From the NCBI RefSeq assembly GCF_002706375.1, contig NZ_CP017706.1, positions 1,054,001 through 1,118,000 on the forward strand: a DNA stretch of 64,000 nt. The letters are read 5' to 3'. Positions 36,773 through 45,234 of this stretch are shown piece by piece. The DNA comes from Lactobacillus amylovorus DSM 20531. Its GTDB lineage: Bacteria > Bacillota > Bacilli > Lactobacillales > Lactobacillaceae. Each line of letters opens with the position of its first letter. The first letter of the stretch is position 1. The translations under genes were made by a program, and so were the position numbers. The notes under the pieces were generated by a model that was not told the origin of the DNA, made no database searches, and saw only the letters and a program-made list of their open reading frames with translations.

Positions 36773-37875
36773 ATGAAAATACTAAAACGAATTGGGATTA
36801 GTTTGCTCAGCTTAATCGGTATTTTGCTTATGGTGATTATCGTTTATGTTGGCTACATGCAAATGCACTATTACCGCATCCCTGACAACCGCAAATTAAC
36901 AGTAAAAAACAATCAGGCTAAAAAGCTAAGTTTGTATCATCTATATTCTATTATCACTCATAATGTCGGCTTTGGTGCATATAATCATAATTTTGATTTT
37001 TCATGGACAAAGGTGAACTTAAGAACGGCAAAAAAATGCAAGGTACCCGCGGTACCGCGTTTTCTAAGCAATCTGTTCTTGATTCGACTGATGGCGTTAT
37101 TAAGACCATGAAAAAACAGAATCCTGACTTTATGCTCTTTCAAGAAATCGATACTCACTCAACACGTAGTCACTACGTCAATCAAGTCAATTTAGTTGAA
37201 CATGCTTTTAAAAATTATGATCATGTTTTTGCCCACAACTTTCATTCAGCTTATCTTGCCTGGCCACTTTATGACCCACACGGCAGCGTTCAATCAGGTT
37301 TGCTTAGTATGAGTAAATACCACATGCAAAGCGCAGTTAGAAAAAAATATCCTGTTTCTTCCGCATTTATCTCCAAATTTACAGATCTTGATCGCTGCTT
37401 CACGGTTATGCACTACCCAATCAAAGGCGGAAAAGAATTAATCGTCATCAATAGCCATATGTCAGCCTATGATAAAGGCGGCAAAATGCGTAAAGCGCAA
37501 ATGAAGATTCTTTCTAAAGTAATCGAAGCTGAATATAAAGCGGGCAATTACGTCATTGTCGGTGGTGACTTCAACCACGCATTAGGCCGCGACATGCTCA
37601 CCCACTTTGACCATCAAGAAAAGATTCCTAGTTGGGTATCTGTTTTAGATCAAAAGATGTTGCCTAAGGATTTCATCATGGTTAAAGCAACTAACCGTGA
37701 GCGTGTAGCTACAGTTAGATCAACGAATATGAAATATCGGCCTAAGGTTAACTACTAAACAGTTGGCGATGGCTTTATCATTTCAAAAAATATTAAAGCC
37801 AAGGCTACCGATATCAACACCGATTATCGTTATGCCGATCACAATCCAGTCAGATTAGGATTTAGCTTAAAATAA
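36773..37875 (+). pseudogene. Endonuclease/exonuclease/phosphatase-family protein, two lesions
   Basis: From ATG 36773 (GAGG upstream) the frame encodes an N-terminal membrane anchor (LLSLIGILLMVIIVYVGYM) and SIITHNVGFGAYNHNFDF. It then shifts in a run of five T at 36997-37001; with one more T it would continue FFMDKGELKNGKKMQGTRG into the second frame, which carries MLFQEIDTHS, INSHMSAY and VIVGGDFNHALG. That frame stops at TAA 37756-37758, yet TVGDGFIISKNIKAKATDIN and RYADHNPVRLGFSLK continue beyond it in frame to 37875. Repaired, it would be a membrane-anchored phosphodiesterase of about 367 residues. Confidence 0.82.
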
Positions 37876-37898
37876 AAAAGCCGTAAAACGGCTTTTTT
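37874..37898. terminator. Bidirectional terminator
   Basis: AAAAAAGCCGT / ACGGCTTTTTT with an AAA loop, overlapping the last stop codon. Confidence 0.85.
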
Positions 37899-37902
37899 AT
37901 TT

Positions 37903-38721
37903 TTATTCAATATCTAAATATTTAGCTAAAACTTTTAAGACACCATTCTCATCATTCGATGGTGCTTCGTATTTGGCAACCGCCTTCGTTTTAGCGTTAG
38001 CATTTTCCATGGCATAGCTATAACCACATGCCTCAAGCATGCCGATATCATTTTCACCATCACCAAAAGCAATCAAATCTTTTTGTTCAATGCCATAGTA
38101 CTTAAGCATATCAGCTACACCTTTGGCTTTATTAATGCCCTTGTGCACCAGATCGATCGTCATATTACCGCTACTAGTACCGCGAACGTAATCACCGTAT
38201 TTTTCATTGAAACGATCTTGAATAATCGTAGCCAATTCATCATCGGCAGTCAGACAAACCTTCAAAATAGCATCGCTTGGATCGATATCAGTAAATTTAT
38301 CGATTTCTTCTACCTTACGATAATAAATTCGAATATCGTCTTTAGTTACCTTATCCATGCTCTTCAAGATGTAACAATGATGTTCTGCACTAACCATGAT
38401 AATTGCTTCTGGATATTCGTTTTGAATAAAGTTGAGTAGTTTTTGAGCAATATCATAGTCAAGCGCAGTTCTTTTGATTACTTTGCCATCGGCTTCTAGA
38501 ATTGCACCATTTTCAGATACGTAATCAATTCCACTAGTGAATTCTTGAAAGTATTCATGTGAACGAATTAATTGATTACCTGTTGCTGAAATGAAGGGGA
38601 TGTTATTTGCTTGTAGCTTTTTCAAAATTTTACCAAATAGCTCATGATCAAAGGTCTTTTTTTCTGTTAAAAAAGTACCATCCATATCAACAGCTACGGC
38701 TTTAAAGGGTATTGTAGTCAT
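37903..38721 (-). CDS. Cof-type HAD hydrolase
   Basis: 272 residues from ATG 38721 (AAAGGTGA upstream). HAD motif I VDMDGTF, motif II SATGN, motif III lysine in HKGINKAKGV, and motif IV GDGENDIGMLEACGYSYAM (FGDGENDI). The large C2B cap places it in the Cof/YbiV group, which dephosphorylates sugar phosphates and similar compounds. A cre-like site lies upstream at 38755. Confidence 0.88.
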   Translation of the reverse strand: MTTIPFKAVAVDMDGTFLTEKKTFDHELFGKILKKLQANNIPFISATGNQLIRSHEYFQEFTSGIDYVSENGAILEADGKVIKRTALDYDIAQKLLNFIQNEYPEAIIMVSAEHHCYILKSMDKVTKDDIRIYYRKVEEIDKFTDIDPSDAILKVCLTADDELATIIQDRFNEKYGDYVRGTSSGNMTIDLVHKGINKAKGVADMLKYYGIEQKDLIAFGDGENDIGMLEACGYSYAMENANAKTKAVAKYEAPSNDENGVLKVLAKYLDIE

Positions 38722-38754
38722 GTGTATCACCTTTCCAATACCTTTATGTTACTA

Positions 38755-38768
38755 TGTAAGCGCTTTTG
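38755..38768. promoter_or_regulatory. cre-like site upstream of HAD hydrolase gene
   Basis: TGTAAGCGCTTTTG matches 12 of 14 positions of the CcpA operator TGWAANCGNTNWCA. It lies 34 bp upstream of the start codon, so carbon catabolite control is possible. Confidence 0.45.
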
Positions 38769-38839
38769 TTTCATTATTTTTCAGTAAAAATGAAATTTCT
38801 TTCACAGGTAATCATATATTTCACTTCATGCAAGAAGTT

Positions 38840-40765
38840 TTATTTTAAGGGATACGTATATGGAAAATGCGCTGTCTCTGGCACTTTATCCCAAGTTACA
38901 GTATGACCTGCACCATGTGAACAAAAGACCGAGTTTGGCGTGTTATCCAAATCTGAAACAGGATCATAATCATATTGTGCAATAATTTCTGCCGCATTGT
39001 GACATGGCAAATAGCCTTTGACTACACATTCAAAAATCCCGTCACCATGCGTGTAACTACGTACTTGCGCCGCATAATCCTGCATTTCACTAACAGGAGC
39101 TGAACCTTCGATAATAGTGCGGTCACCTTTATTTTCTGGTGTGTTAAATTCGCCATTCATTCTTTGAATATCATTTAGAGCACGACCAACATGTTCTTGA
39201 CTAACTTCAAGCCGAAAATCATACCATGGTTCAAGTAAAATCAATTGATTCCTCTCTTTTAATTCCATCAAGCCTTGGCGCACTGCACGATAAGTTGCTT
39301 CTCTAAAGTCACCACCAACTGAGTGGACGATACTCCCCTTACCACCAAGCAAAGTGATTTTTACGTCTGTAATTGGTGTACCTATTAAAACGCCAAGATG
39401 CTCTTTTGATTTAAGAGCAGTCATGATTTGGTGTTGCCAATTTTTAGTCAAAACTTCTAAACTGCATTTATTTTCGAAAACTACACCACTATTTCTTTCA
39501 CCCGGTTCAAGCAAAAGGTGCACCTCAGCGTAGTGGCGCAACGGTTCAAAGTGGCCTGCGCCTTCTACTGGTTGAGCAATAGTTTCTTTGTATAAAATGC
39601 TGCCTTGTTCAAAATCAACGGTTAAAGTAAAACGTTCCTGCAACAATTGTTTTAAAATCTCGAGTTGAATTTTCCCCATCACCTGAACGCGCAATTCTTG
39701 CAAATGTTCTGACCAAGTTACATGAAGTTGTGGATTTTCATCTTCTAGCTTTTTTAAGGCCGTTAAACAAGCATGAATATCTTCATCAAGTGGATTAAGC
39801 CTGTAAGTTAAAACTGGCTTTAGACTGGCTTCATTTGCATCTTTTGCACCAAAGCCTTGCCCTGGATAAGTTTTAGTTAGTCCAGTAGCAGCTACAATGT
39901 CACCAGCTTTTGCTTCAACGACTGTCGTAAATTTTTCACCGTTGTATTCACGCAGCTGATTAATTTTTTCATCTGCTAATTCAGTTTTAGCCTTTAAACT
40001 GCCGCCTAAAATTTTTATCCAGCTGAGCCGTTCCCTATTTTTATCGTGAGAAATCTTAAAGCATCTAGCAGAAAAATCGGAAGCATATTCTTTTTCCTTA
40101 GTCCACTTATCAAAGCATGTTAAAAATTCTGTGATTCCAGTTAATTTCAATGCAGAGCCAAAATAAACAGGATAAATTTTTCTTTGTGCAATTAAATCTT
40201 GAATATCAGAATCTGCGATTTTTTCACCATTCAGATATTTTTCCAACAACTTATCATCAGCTGAAGCTACATTTTCATAGAAATCTTGATTTTCTTGGCT
40301 AAAGTCTAAGCAATTTTCACTTAAATTCTTTTGAATATCAGCTAACGCCTGATCTTTATCTGTACCCGCAATATCGATTTTATTTATAAAAATAAAAACT
40401 GGCACATTATTTTTCTCAAGCAAATTCCACAACGTTTTGGCATAGCTGGTCACACCATCAGTTGCCGAAATAACCAAAATCGCATAATCTAAAACGCTTA
40501 GCACTTCTTCGGTTTGAAAAGCAAAATCGACGTGTCCTGGCGTATCCAATAAAGTAACTTCCGCAACATCCGTAGTCAATTTGGCTTCATGAGAAAAAAT
40601 AGTAATACCGCGTTTTTTCTCAAGTTGTTGGGTATCTAAAAACGCATCCCCATTATCAACTCTCCCCAAATTTCTAATGTTGCCTGCCCGATACAGCAAA
40701 GCTTCAGAAAGAGTTGTCTTGCCCGCGTCAACGTGAGCAATAATTCCTGTTGTAATTTTCTTCAT
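38840..40765 (-). CDS. TetM/TetO-like ribosomal protection GTPase
   Basis: 641 residues, an EF-G-like translation GTPase with G1 AHVDAGKTT, switch KKRGITIF, G3 DTPGHVDF and G4 FINKIDIAG, followed by EF-G domains II-V (GRALNDIQRMNGEF in domain IV). The length and the lack of the long EF-G insert match the ribosomal protection proteins (TetM, TetO, TetW), which remove tetracycline from the ribosome. It does not look like a recently acquired tet gene: base composition fits the host and no mobile gene adjoins it. It may be a chromosomal paralogue with another role. Confidence 0.82.
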   Translation of the reverse strand: MKKITTGIIAHVDAGKTTLSEALLYRAGNIRNLGRVDNGDAFLDTQQLEKKRGITIFSHEAKLTTDVAEVTLLDTPGHVDFAFQTEEVLSVLDYAILVISATDGVTSYAKTLWNLLEKNNVPVFIFINKIDIAGTDKDQALADIQKNLSENCLDFSQENQDFYENVASADDKLLEKYLNGEKIADSDIQDLIAQRKIYPVYFGSALKLTGITEFLTCFDKWTKEKEYASDFSARCFKISHDKNRERLSWIKILGGSLKAKTELADEKINQLREYNGEKFTTVVEAKAGDIVAATGLTKTYPGQGFGAKDANEASLKPVLTYRLNPLDEDIHACLTALKKLEDENPQLHVTWSEHLQELRVQVMGKIQLEILKQLLQERFTLTVDFEQGSILYKETIAQPVEGAGHFEPLRHYAEVHLLLEPGERNSGVVFENKCSLEVLTKNWQHQIMTALKSKEHLGVLIGTPITDVKITLLGGKGSIVHSVGGDFREATYRAVRQGLMELKERNQLILLEPWYDFRLEVSQEHVGRALNDIQRMNGEFNTPENKGDRTIIEGSAPVSEMQDYAAQVRSYTHGDGIFECVVKGYLPCHNAAEIIAQYDYDPVSDLDNTPNSVFCSHGAGHTVTWDKVPETAHFPYTYPLK

Positions 40766-40780
40766 ATTTCACCTTAAAAT

Positions 40781-40811
40781 AAAAAAATATCTTATCTCAA
40801 AGATAAGATAC
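40781..40811 (-). terminator. Terminator of YjjG-type phosphatase gene
   Basis: Minus strand TATCTTATCT-ttg-AGATAAGATA followed by T7. Confidence 0.75.
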
Positions 40812-40828
40812 CTATCGCTTTAATTCAA

Positions 40829-41536
40829 TTAATACTTCTTTTGAAAATCATTCTGCATTAATTTAACAAATTCGGGATAATTCTCTACTTCAAAAATTGG
40901 ATGCAAATGCAGGGTATTTTTACGGTGGCGGTGATTGTACCAGATACTGTCAAAGCCATATTCTTCCGCACCTAAAATATCAGATTGCAGACCATCACCA
41001 AAGAAGACAGTTTCATCGGGGCCAATCTCAGTTCGACTGAAGAAATAGTCAAAAGCATGAGGATTTGGCTTGGAATAATGCGCTTCTTCTGAAGTAACAA
41101 TTAAATCGAAATATTGTTTTACGCCAGCTAATTCCAAACGGTGATTTTGCATAAATTTTTCACCGTTACTCAAAATAGTTAATTTATAGCCCTGCTTCTT
41201 GGCAAACTTCAAAGTATCTTTTGCACCTGGCAAAAGCTTATGCGCTTCACCAAAGTATGAGCGATATTCGTCCATGGCTTTTTTACCATCAATTTCAATC
41301 CCAAAATGCTCCTTGATAAAATCGTGGAAAGTCATTTCACTCAACTGTTCATAAGTTAATTCGCCTTGTTCAAGTCTGCGCCATAATCCCTGATTGTAAG
41401 CATGGTACTGGCGCTGAAGTTCTTGCGATAGTGGCCAATGATGTGCATTAAAAAGACTATGCAAAGCAAAATTTTCAGTTGCCGCAAAATCAATAATAGT
41501 ATCATCAACGTCAAAAATAATTTGTTTATAGCGCAA
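40829..41536 (-). CDS. YjjG-type HAD nucleotidase
   Basis: 235 residues from a TTG start at 41536 (AAAGGA nine bases upstream; the longer frame to 41572 has none). HAD motifs: IIFDVDDTIIDF, TILSNGEKFMQ, SKPNPHAFDYFF and VFFGDGLQSDILGAEEYGFD. This is the YjjG/YfnB family, which dephosphorylates non-canonical pyrimidine nucleotides. Diverges from the ABC transporter operon. Confidence 0.8.
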   Translation of the reverse strand: MRYKQIIFDVDDTIIDFAATENFALHSLFNAHHWPLSQELQRQYHAYNQGLWRRLEQGELTYEQLSEMTFHDFIKEHFGIEIDGKKAMDEYRSYFGEAHKLLPGAKDTLKFAKKQGYKLTILSNGEKFMQNHRLELAGVKQYFDLIVTSEEAHYSKPNPHAFDYFFSRTEIGPDETVFFGDGLQSDILGAEEYGFDSIWYNHRHRKNTLHLHPIFEVENYPEFVKLMQNDFQKKY

Positions 41537-41608
41537 TGTAGTTAGTCCTTTCCTTGTTTTCTCGAAAACCAATTATATCAGTTTTAAAAAATTAAATGAA
41601 AAAAGTGA

Positions 41609-41637
41609 TTGACATCTTTTTAATAACTCTTTAAAAT
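41609..41637 (+). promoter_or_regulatory. Promoter of Trp-leader/ABC operon
   Basis: TTGACA (41609-41614), 17 bp, TAAAAT (41632-41637). The transcript would start near 41644, giving a leader of about 255 nt before the first transporter gene. Confidence 0.75.
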
Positions 41638-41677
41638 TTGTGACAACAAGTAATTTGAATGAAAGGAAGATTTAACC

Positions 41678-41722
41678 ATGTTTAAGAATGTAGTAATCAA
41701 TCGTTGGCAATTCCAGCACTAG
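41678..41722 (+). CDS. Leader peptide with Trp codon
   Basis: A 14-codon ORF, MFKNVVINRWQFQH, with GAAAGGAAG upstream of its ATG. It holds a single TGG codon. The last codons (CCAGCAC at 41713-41719) are complementary to GTGCTGG at 41780-41786, the 3' arm region of the next hairpin, so ribosome position could decide which hairpin forms. It lies in front of a tryptophan-type ABC transporter. The ORF and the pairings are seen directly; the regulatory role is inferred. Confidence 0.65.
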   Translation: MFKNVVINRWQFQH

Positions 41723-41884
41723 AGTTGTTTCTGCACGCTTATTAAGAGCACAGATGCGACTCAGATACTTTTCGCATCTGTGCTGGTATAAATCTTCATG
41801 AAAAAAAGTAGCCCGCACGGATTTAATAAACGTGCGGGTTTTGTTTTGGACATTTCCCGTAAAACGGAAATGTCCTTTTTGTTT
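41713..41884 (+). promoter_or_regulatory. Attenuator: hairpin plus two tandem terminators
   Basis: In order: hairpin 1, a perfect 12-bp stem AGCACAGATGCG / CGCATCTGTGCT (41747-41784); terminator 1, CCCGCACG / CGTGCGGG plus T-rich tail (41811-41846); terminator 2, GGACATTTCC / GGAAATGTCC plus TTTTTGTTT (41848-41884). CCAGCAC in the leader ORF competes for the 3' arm of hairpin 1, and GCACG at 41733-41737 could pair with CGTGC of terminator 1. No T-box consensus (AGGGTGGNACCGCG) is present. Confidence 0.65.
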
Positions 41885-41899
41885 ATGGGAGTCGGAAAA

Positions 41900-42892
41900 A
41901 TGAAAAGATTAATCGGAACAATTATTGCTCTCTTCACCTTTTTAATTGCCGCATTTGTAGTGGAATTAAATAAGCAAACCGCAGCTCAAAAAGAAAGAGT
42001 CGTGGGTATTTTACAAACAATGAGCCACCCAGCTTTAGATCAAATCCACCGCGGTATCATCAAGGGGCTTGAGGATGAAGGCTATCGTGAAGGTAAAAAT
42101 ATTCAAATTGATTTTCAAAATGCCCAAGGCGATCAAAGTAATTTGAAATCAATGAGTGATCGTTTCAACCAAAGAAATGCGGCAGTGACAATCGGAATTG
42201 CGACACCAGCTGTTCAATCTTTGGCTAACGAATCAGGCGACACGCCAGTAATCATGGGTGCAGTCAGTGATCCACTAGGAACGCACTTAGTTAAAAGTTT
42301 GAACCATCCTGATGGCAAAGTTACCGGGGTGCAAGATCGTCAGCCTATTCCAGCTCAATTAAAATTGTTGCGGACGATTTTACCTAAAGCTAAACGGATC
42401 GGGGTTGTCTACACCTCAAGTGATGATTCATCTGCATCTGAATATCGTGAATTTAGAAAATTAGCTGAAAAAGAAGGCCTCACAGTTCGTCCATACACGA
42501 TCACTTCTACCAATGATATTGAACAAGTTGCCCAAACCATGGCGGGCAAAGTTCAAGCAGTGTATGTACCTACCGACAACACCGTTGCTTCAGGAATTGC
42601 CACCTTGCTTAAGGCAACTAACGAAGCAAAGATTCCTGTTTTCCCAGCTGCCGATACCATGGTTAAGTCAGGTGGTCTTGCCACTAGATGTGTGAGCCAG
42701 TTCGACATGGGAGTTTTAACTGGTCACATGGCCGGACAAATTTTGAAAGGTAAAAATCCAGCAGATACACCGGTTAGAAAAGTGACCAGCTATGAAACTA
42801 TGATTAACCAAAAAGCCGCAAACGAATTAAACATTCATATTCCAGACAGCGTCATCAAGGCTGCACAAAAGAAAGGACGGATCATCAAATGA
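41900..42892 (+). CDS. trpX: ABC transporter substrate-binding protein, tryptophan type
   Basis: 330 residues from ATG 41900 (GGGAGTCGGA upstream). One N-terminal membrane segment/signal anchor (LIGTIIALFTFLIAAFVVEL), then an ABC_sub_bind fold: VGILQTMSHPALDQIHRGI, AVTIGIATPAVQSL, GVVYTSSDDSSASEYREFRK, VYVPTDNTVASGI and FPAADTMVKSGGLAT. This is the TrpX family, members of which bind tryptophan in streptococci and lactobacilli. No lipobox cysteine. Its stop overlaps the permease start by 4 bp. Regulation: see the attenuator upstream. Confidence 0.78.
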   Translation: MKRLIGTIIALFTFLIAAFVVELNKQTAAQKERVVGILQTMSHPALDQIHRGIIKGLEDEGYREGKNIQIDFQNAQGDQSNLKSMSDRFNQRNAAVTIGIATPAVQSLANESGDTPVIMGAVSDPLGTHLVKSLNHPDGKVTGVQDRQPIPAQLKLLRTILPKAKRIGVVYTSSDDSSASEYREFRKLAEKEGLTVRPYTITSTNDIEQVAQTMAGKVQAVYVPTDNTVASGIATLLKATNEAKIPVFPAADTMVKSGGLATRCVSQFDMGVLTGHMAGQILKGKNPADTPVRKVTSYETMINQKAANELNIHIPDSVIKAAQKKGRIIK

Positions 42893-43788
42893 GCCTTATT
42901 ACATCAACTATCGGGCAAGGTCTCTTATGGGGAGTCTTAGCCTTAGGCCTATTTCTGACTTTTAGAATTTTAAATTTCCCAGATATGACTGTTGAAGGAA
43001 CATTTCCCTTCGGTGCAGCGATTTGCGTCAGTGCTTTAGTACACGGCGTTGATCCGGTGCTGGCTACCATCCTTTCATTTTTAGGCGGGATGCTTACAGG
43101 ATTAGTAACTGGTCTCCTTTACACCAAAGGTAAAATTCCAGTTTTACTTGCCGGCATTTTAACTATGACCGGTGTCTACTCAGTTAACTTGCGAATTTTA
43201 GGTAAAGCAAACGTCGGTTTACTCAACAAAGCTACTTTGCTTAACGAGAAGTTTTTACAAAAGTTGCCTACTAACTTCCCTACTATTGTGGTTGGTCTCT
43301 TCTTTGCAGTATTGATTATCCTTTTGTTAGCTTTTTTTCTAAATACCGACCTTGGTCAAAGTTTCATCGCAACTGGTGATAATGAAAAAATGGCTCGCTC
43401 GCTGGGTATCAACACCGATAACATGAAGATCCTAGGCTTGATGCTTTCAAACGGCTTAATTGGTTTAGCTGGTGGTTTGATCGCCCAAAACGGTGGTTAT
43501 GCCGACGTTAACATGGGGATCGGAACAATGGTTATCAGCCTTGCCGCAATCATTATCGGCGAAGTCGTTTACGGCAACAATTTAACTTTAACTGCTCGTT
43601 TAATTGCCATCATCATCGGCAGTATCATCTACCGTTTGATTTTGTTATTAGTTTTGCAACTAGGCTTCAGCACCAACGACTTCAGATTGATCTCCGCAAT
43701 CATCTTAGCTATCTGCATGATGTTGCCATTGTTTGAGAAAAAGTTCCATGTACGTAAATTATTGAAAAAAGGAGTTCAAAAACCATGA
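42889..43788 (+). CDS. trpY: ABC transporter permease, tryptophan type
   Basis: 299 residues, about nine hydrophobic segments, of the branched-chain amino-acid permease-like (BPD_transp_2) fold: FRILNFPDMTVEGTFPFGAA, ATGDNEKMARSLGINTDNMK (cytoplasmic loop that contacts the ATPase), and VYGNNLTLTARLIAI. Overlaps the genes on both sides by 4 bp, so the three are strictly coupled. Confidence 0.85.
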   Translation: MSLITSTIGQGLLWGVLALGLFLTFRILNFPDMTVEGTFPFGAAICVSALVHGVDPVLATILSFLGGMLTGLVTGLLYTKGKIPVLLAGILTMTGVYSVNLRILGKANVGLLNKATLLNEKFLQKLPTNFPTIVVGLFFAVLIILLLAFFLNTDLGQSFIATGDNEKMARSLGINTDNMKILGLMLSNGLIGLAGGLIAQNGGYADVNMGIGTMVISLAAIIIGEVVYGNNLTLTARLIAIIIGSIIYRLILLLVLQLGFSTNDFRLISAIILAICMMLPLFEKKFHVRKLLKKGVQKP

Positions 43789-44546
43789 GCACAATTTTAG
43801 ATTTACAAAACATTACCACCACAGTTAATGAAGGTACAAACGAAGAAAAGCAAATTCTCAAAAACATCAACTTAAAACTGGAAGATGGCGACTTTGTGAC
43901 CTTGCTGGGAACCAACGGTGCAGGTAAATCTACCCTGCTAAATATCATCAACGGCTCCATTTTTCCCATTACTGGGAAAGTCCTCTTAAAAGACCGTGAT
44001 TTAACTCCTTTATCTGAAGTAAAACGTGCCAAGTATATTGCCCAAGTTTTCCAGGATCCTAAGATGGGAACTGCTCCAAGAATGACGGTTGCCGAGAACT
44101 TACTTTTAGCTACTAAGCGTGGTCAACATCGTGGCCTGCGCCTTAGAGGGCTCGATAAACACATGAAAGAATTTGAAAAAGAGACTGCTCAGCTGCCTAA
44201 TGGATTAAATGAGCACTTAAATACTTTCGTGGGCAATCTCTCAGGTGGTCAGCGCCAAACACTCAGTTTCTTAATGGCTACCATCAAAAAGCCAGAATTA
44301 TTGTTGCTAGATGAGCATACAGCTGCCCTTGATCCTAATACCAGCCGCGATTTGCTCGAATTAACTGATCAAGTTGTACGCGAAGAAAAATTAACCTGCA
44401 TTATGATCACCCACCAATTAAAAGATGCCATTAAGTATGGCAATCGGATGGTAATTCTGAATAGCGGGCAAATTGTATTAGATGTTAAAGGTGAAGAAAA
44501 GAAAGAATTAACTGAAGAAGATATTTTGCAATATTTCACTGATTAG
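43785..44546 (+). CDS. trpZ: ABC transporter ATP-binding protein, tryptophan type
   Basis: 253 residues with Walker A GTNGAGKST, Q-loop VFQDPKMG, signature LSGGQRQT, Walker B LLLLDEHTA and the switch histidine MITHQ. Drives import by the two preceding gene products. Confidence 0.9.
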   Translation: MSTILDLQNITTTVNEGTNEEKQILKNINLKLEDGDFVTLLGTNGAGKSTLLNIINGSIFPITGKVLLKDRDLTPLSEVKRAKYIAQVFQDPKMGTAPRMTVAENLLLATKRGQHRGLRLRGLDKHMKEFEKETAQLPNGLNEHLNTFVGNLSGGQRQTLSFLMATIKKPELLLLDEHTAALDPNTSRDLLELTDQVVREEKLTCIMITHQLKDAIKYGNRMVILNSGQIVLDVKGEEKKELTEEDILQYFTD

Positions 44547-44650
44547 TTATTTTTACTCATATGTTCCGTAAAATAAGCACTATGAAATGGCTTTAATTCT
44601 GACTAAAATAAGAATTGAGATCATAATAAAGGGACTTATACTAAGAAAAC

Positions 44651-44681
44651 AGTTATCTAAAATAGATAGCTATTTTTATTT
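44651..44681 (+). terminator. Terminator after ABC operon
   Basis: AGTTATCTA-aaa-TAGATAGCT followed by ATTTTTATTT. Confidence 0.65.
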
Positions 44682-44790
44682 ATTTTGCCAATTTTTAACT
44701 AAAAATAATTGAAAACGTTATTCTAGCAACATTTGTGAGACTTAAATTATTTTCAAAAAAATTCAAATTATCCCTTGAATTTAATAATAT

Positions 44791-45147
44791 ATGTTAGACG
44801 CAAAGAAATTAGCTAAAGTTGTTTCAGTCGCAGTTGCTTCAATGAGTTTATTAGGTGTCAGTGCTTCAGTTACCGAAGCTGCTAGTTTCACTGCCCCAAA
44901 GTGGGGTGTGGCAGAAGTTGCTCCTACTAACCCAGCTATCAAGAAAGGCGACAAGATCTTCGTTACTGTTAAAGATACCAAGAATCAAAAAGTTGCTGTT
45001 TTAAACGCAAACGGTGGAAAGCCCGCTAAGACAGTTTCAATGGGTTCAACTTTCACTGCTAAGAATGTTAAGAAGACTAACGGCAAGAAGCTTGTTAAGA
45101 TCAGTGGCAATCAATGGTTAGATACTAAGGATGTTGTTAAGGATTAA
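44791..45147 (+). CDS. Small secreted SLAP-domain protein
   Basis: 118 residues: signal peptide MLDAKKLAKVVSVAVASMSL with cleavage after VTEA, then a basic domain with KGDKIFVTVKDTKNQKVAVL and a C-terminal KTNGKKLVKISGNQWLDTKD, the SLAP (surface-layer anchoring) pattern. Probably bound to the cell wall by charge. No Shine-Dalgarno sequence is seen before the ATG; the upstream 12 bases are TTTAATAATAT, so either it is leaderless or expression is poor. A partial cre-like sequence (TGAAAACGTTATTC, 12 of 14) lies about 80 bp upstream. Confidence 0.7.
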   Translation: MLDAKKLAKVVSVAVASMSLLGVSASVTEAASFTAPKWGVAEVAPTNPAIKKGDKIFVTVKDTKNQKVAVLNANGGKPAKTVSMGSTFTAKNVKKTNGKKLVKISGNQWLDTKDVVKD

Positions 45148-45180
45148 TAAAAATATTCAGATCTAACAAAATGAATAACT

Positions 45181-45226
45181 AAAAAAATGCACGAAGCCAA
45201 ATTCTGACTTCATGCATTTTTATTTT
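45181..45226. terminator. Bidirectional terminator
   Basis: AAAAATGCA-c-GAAG / CTTCATGCATTTTT with a T-rich tail, between convergent genes. Confidence 0.75.
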
Positions 45227-45234
45227 GGTCTAAA

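Noticed and set aside
41638..41899. T-box riboswitch before the tryptophan transporter
   Set aside because: The T-box core AGGGTGGNACCGCG is absent; the leader shows an ORF and competing hairpins instead.
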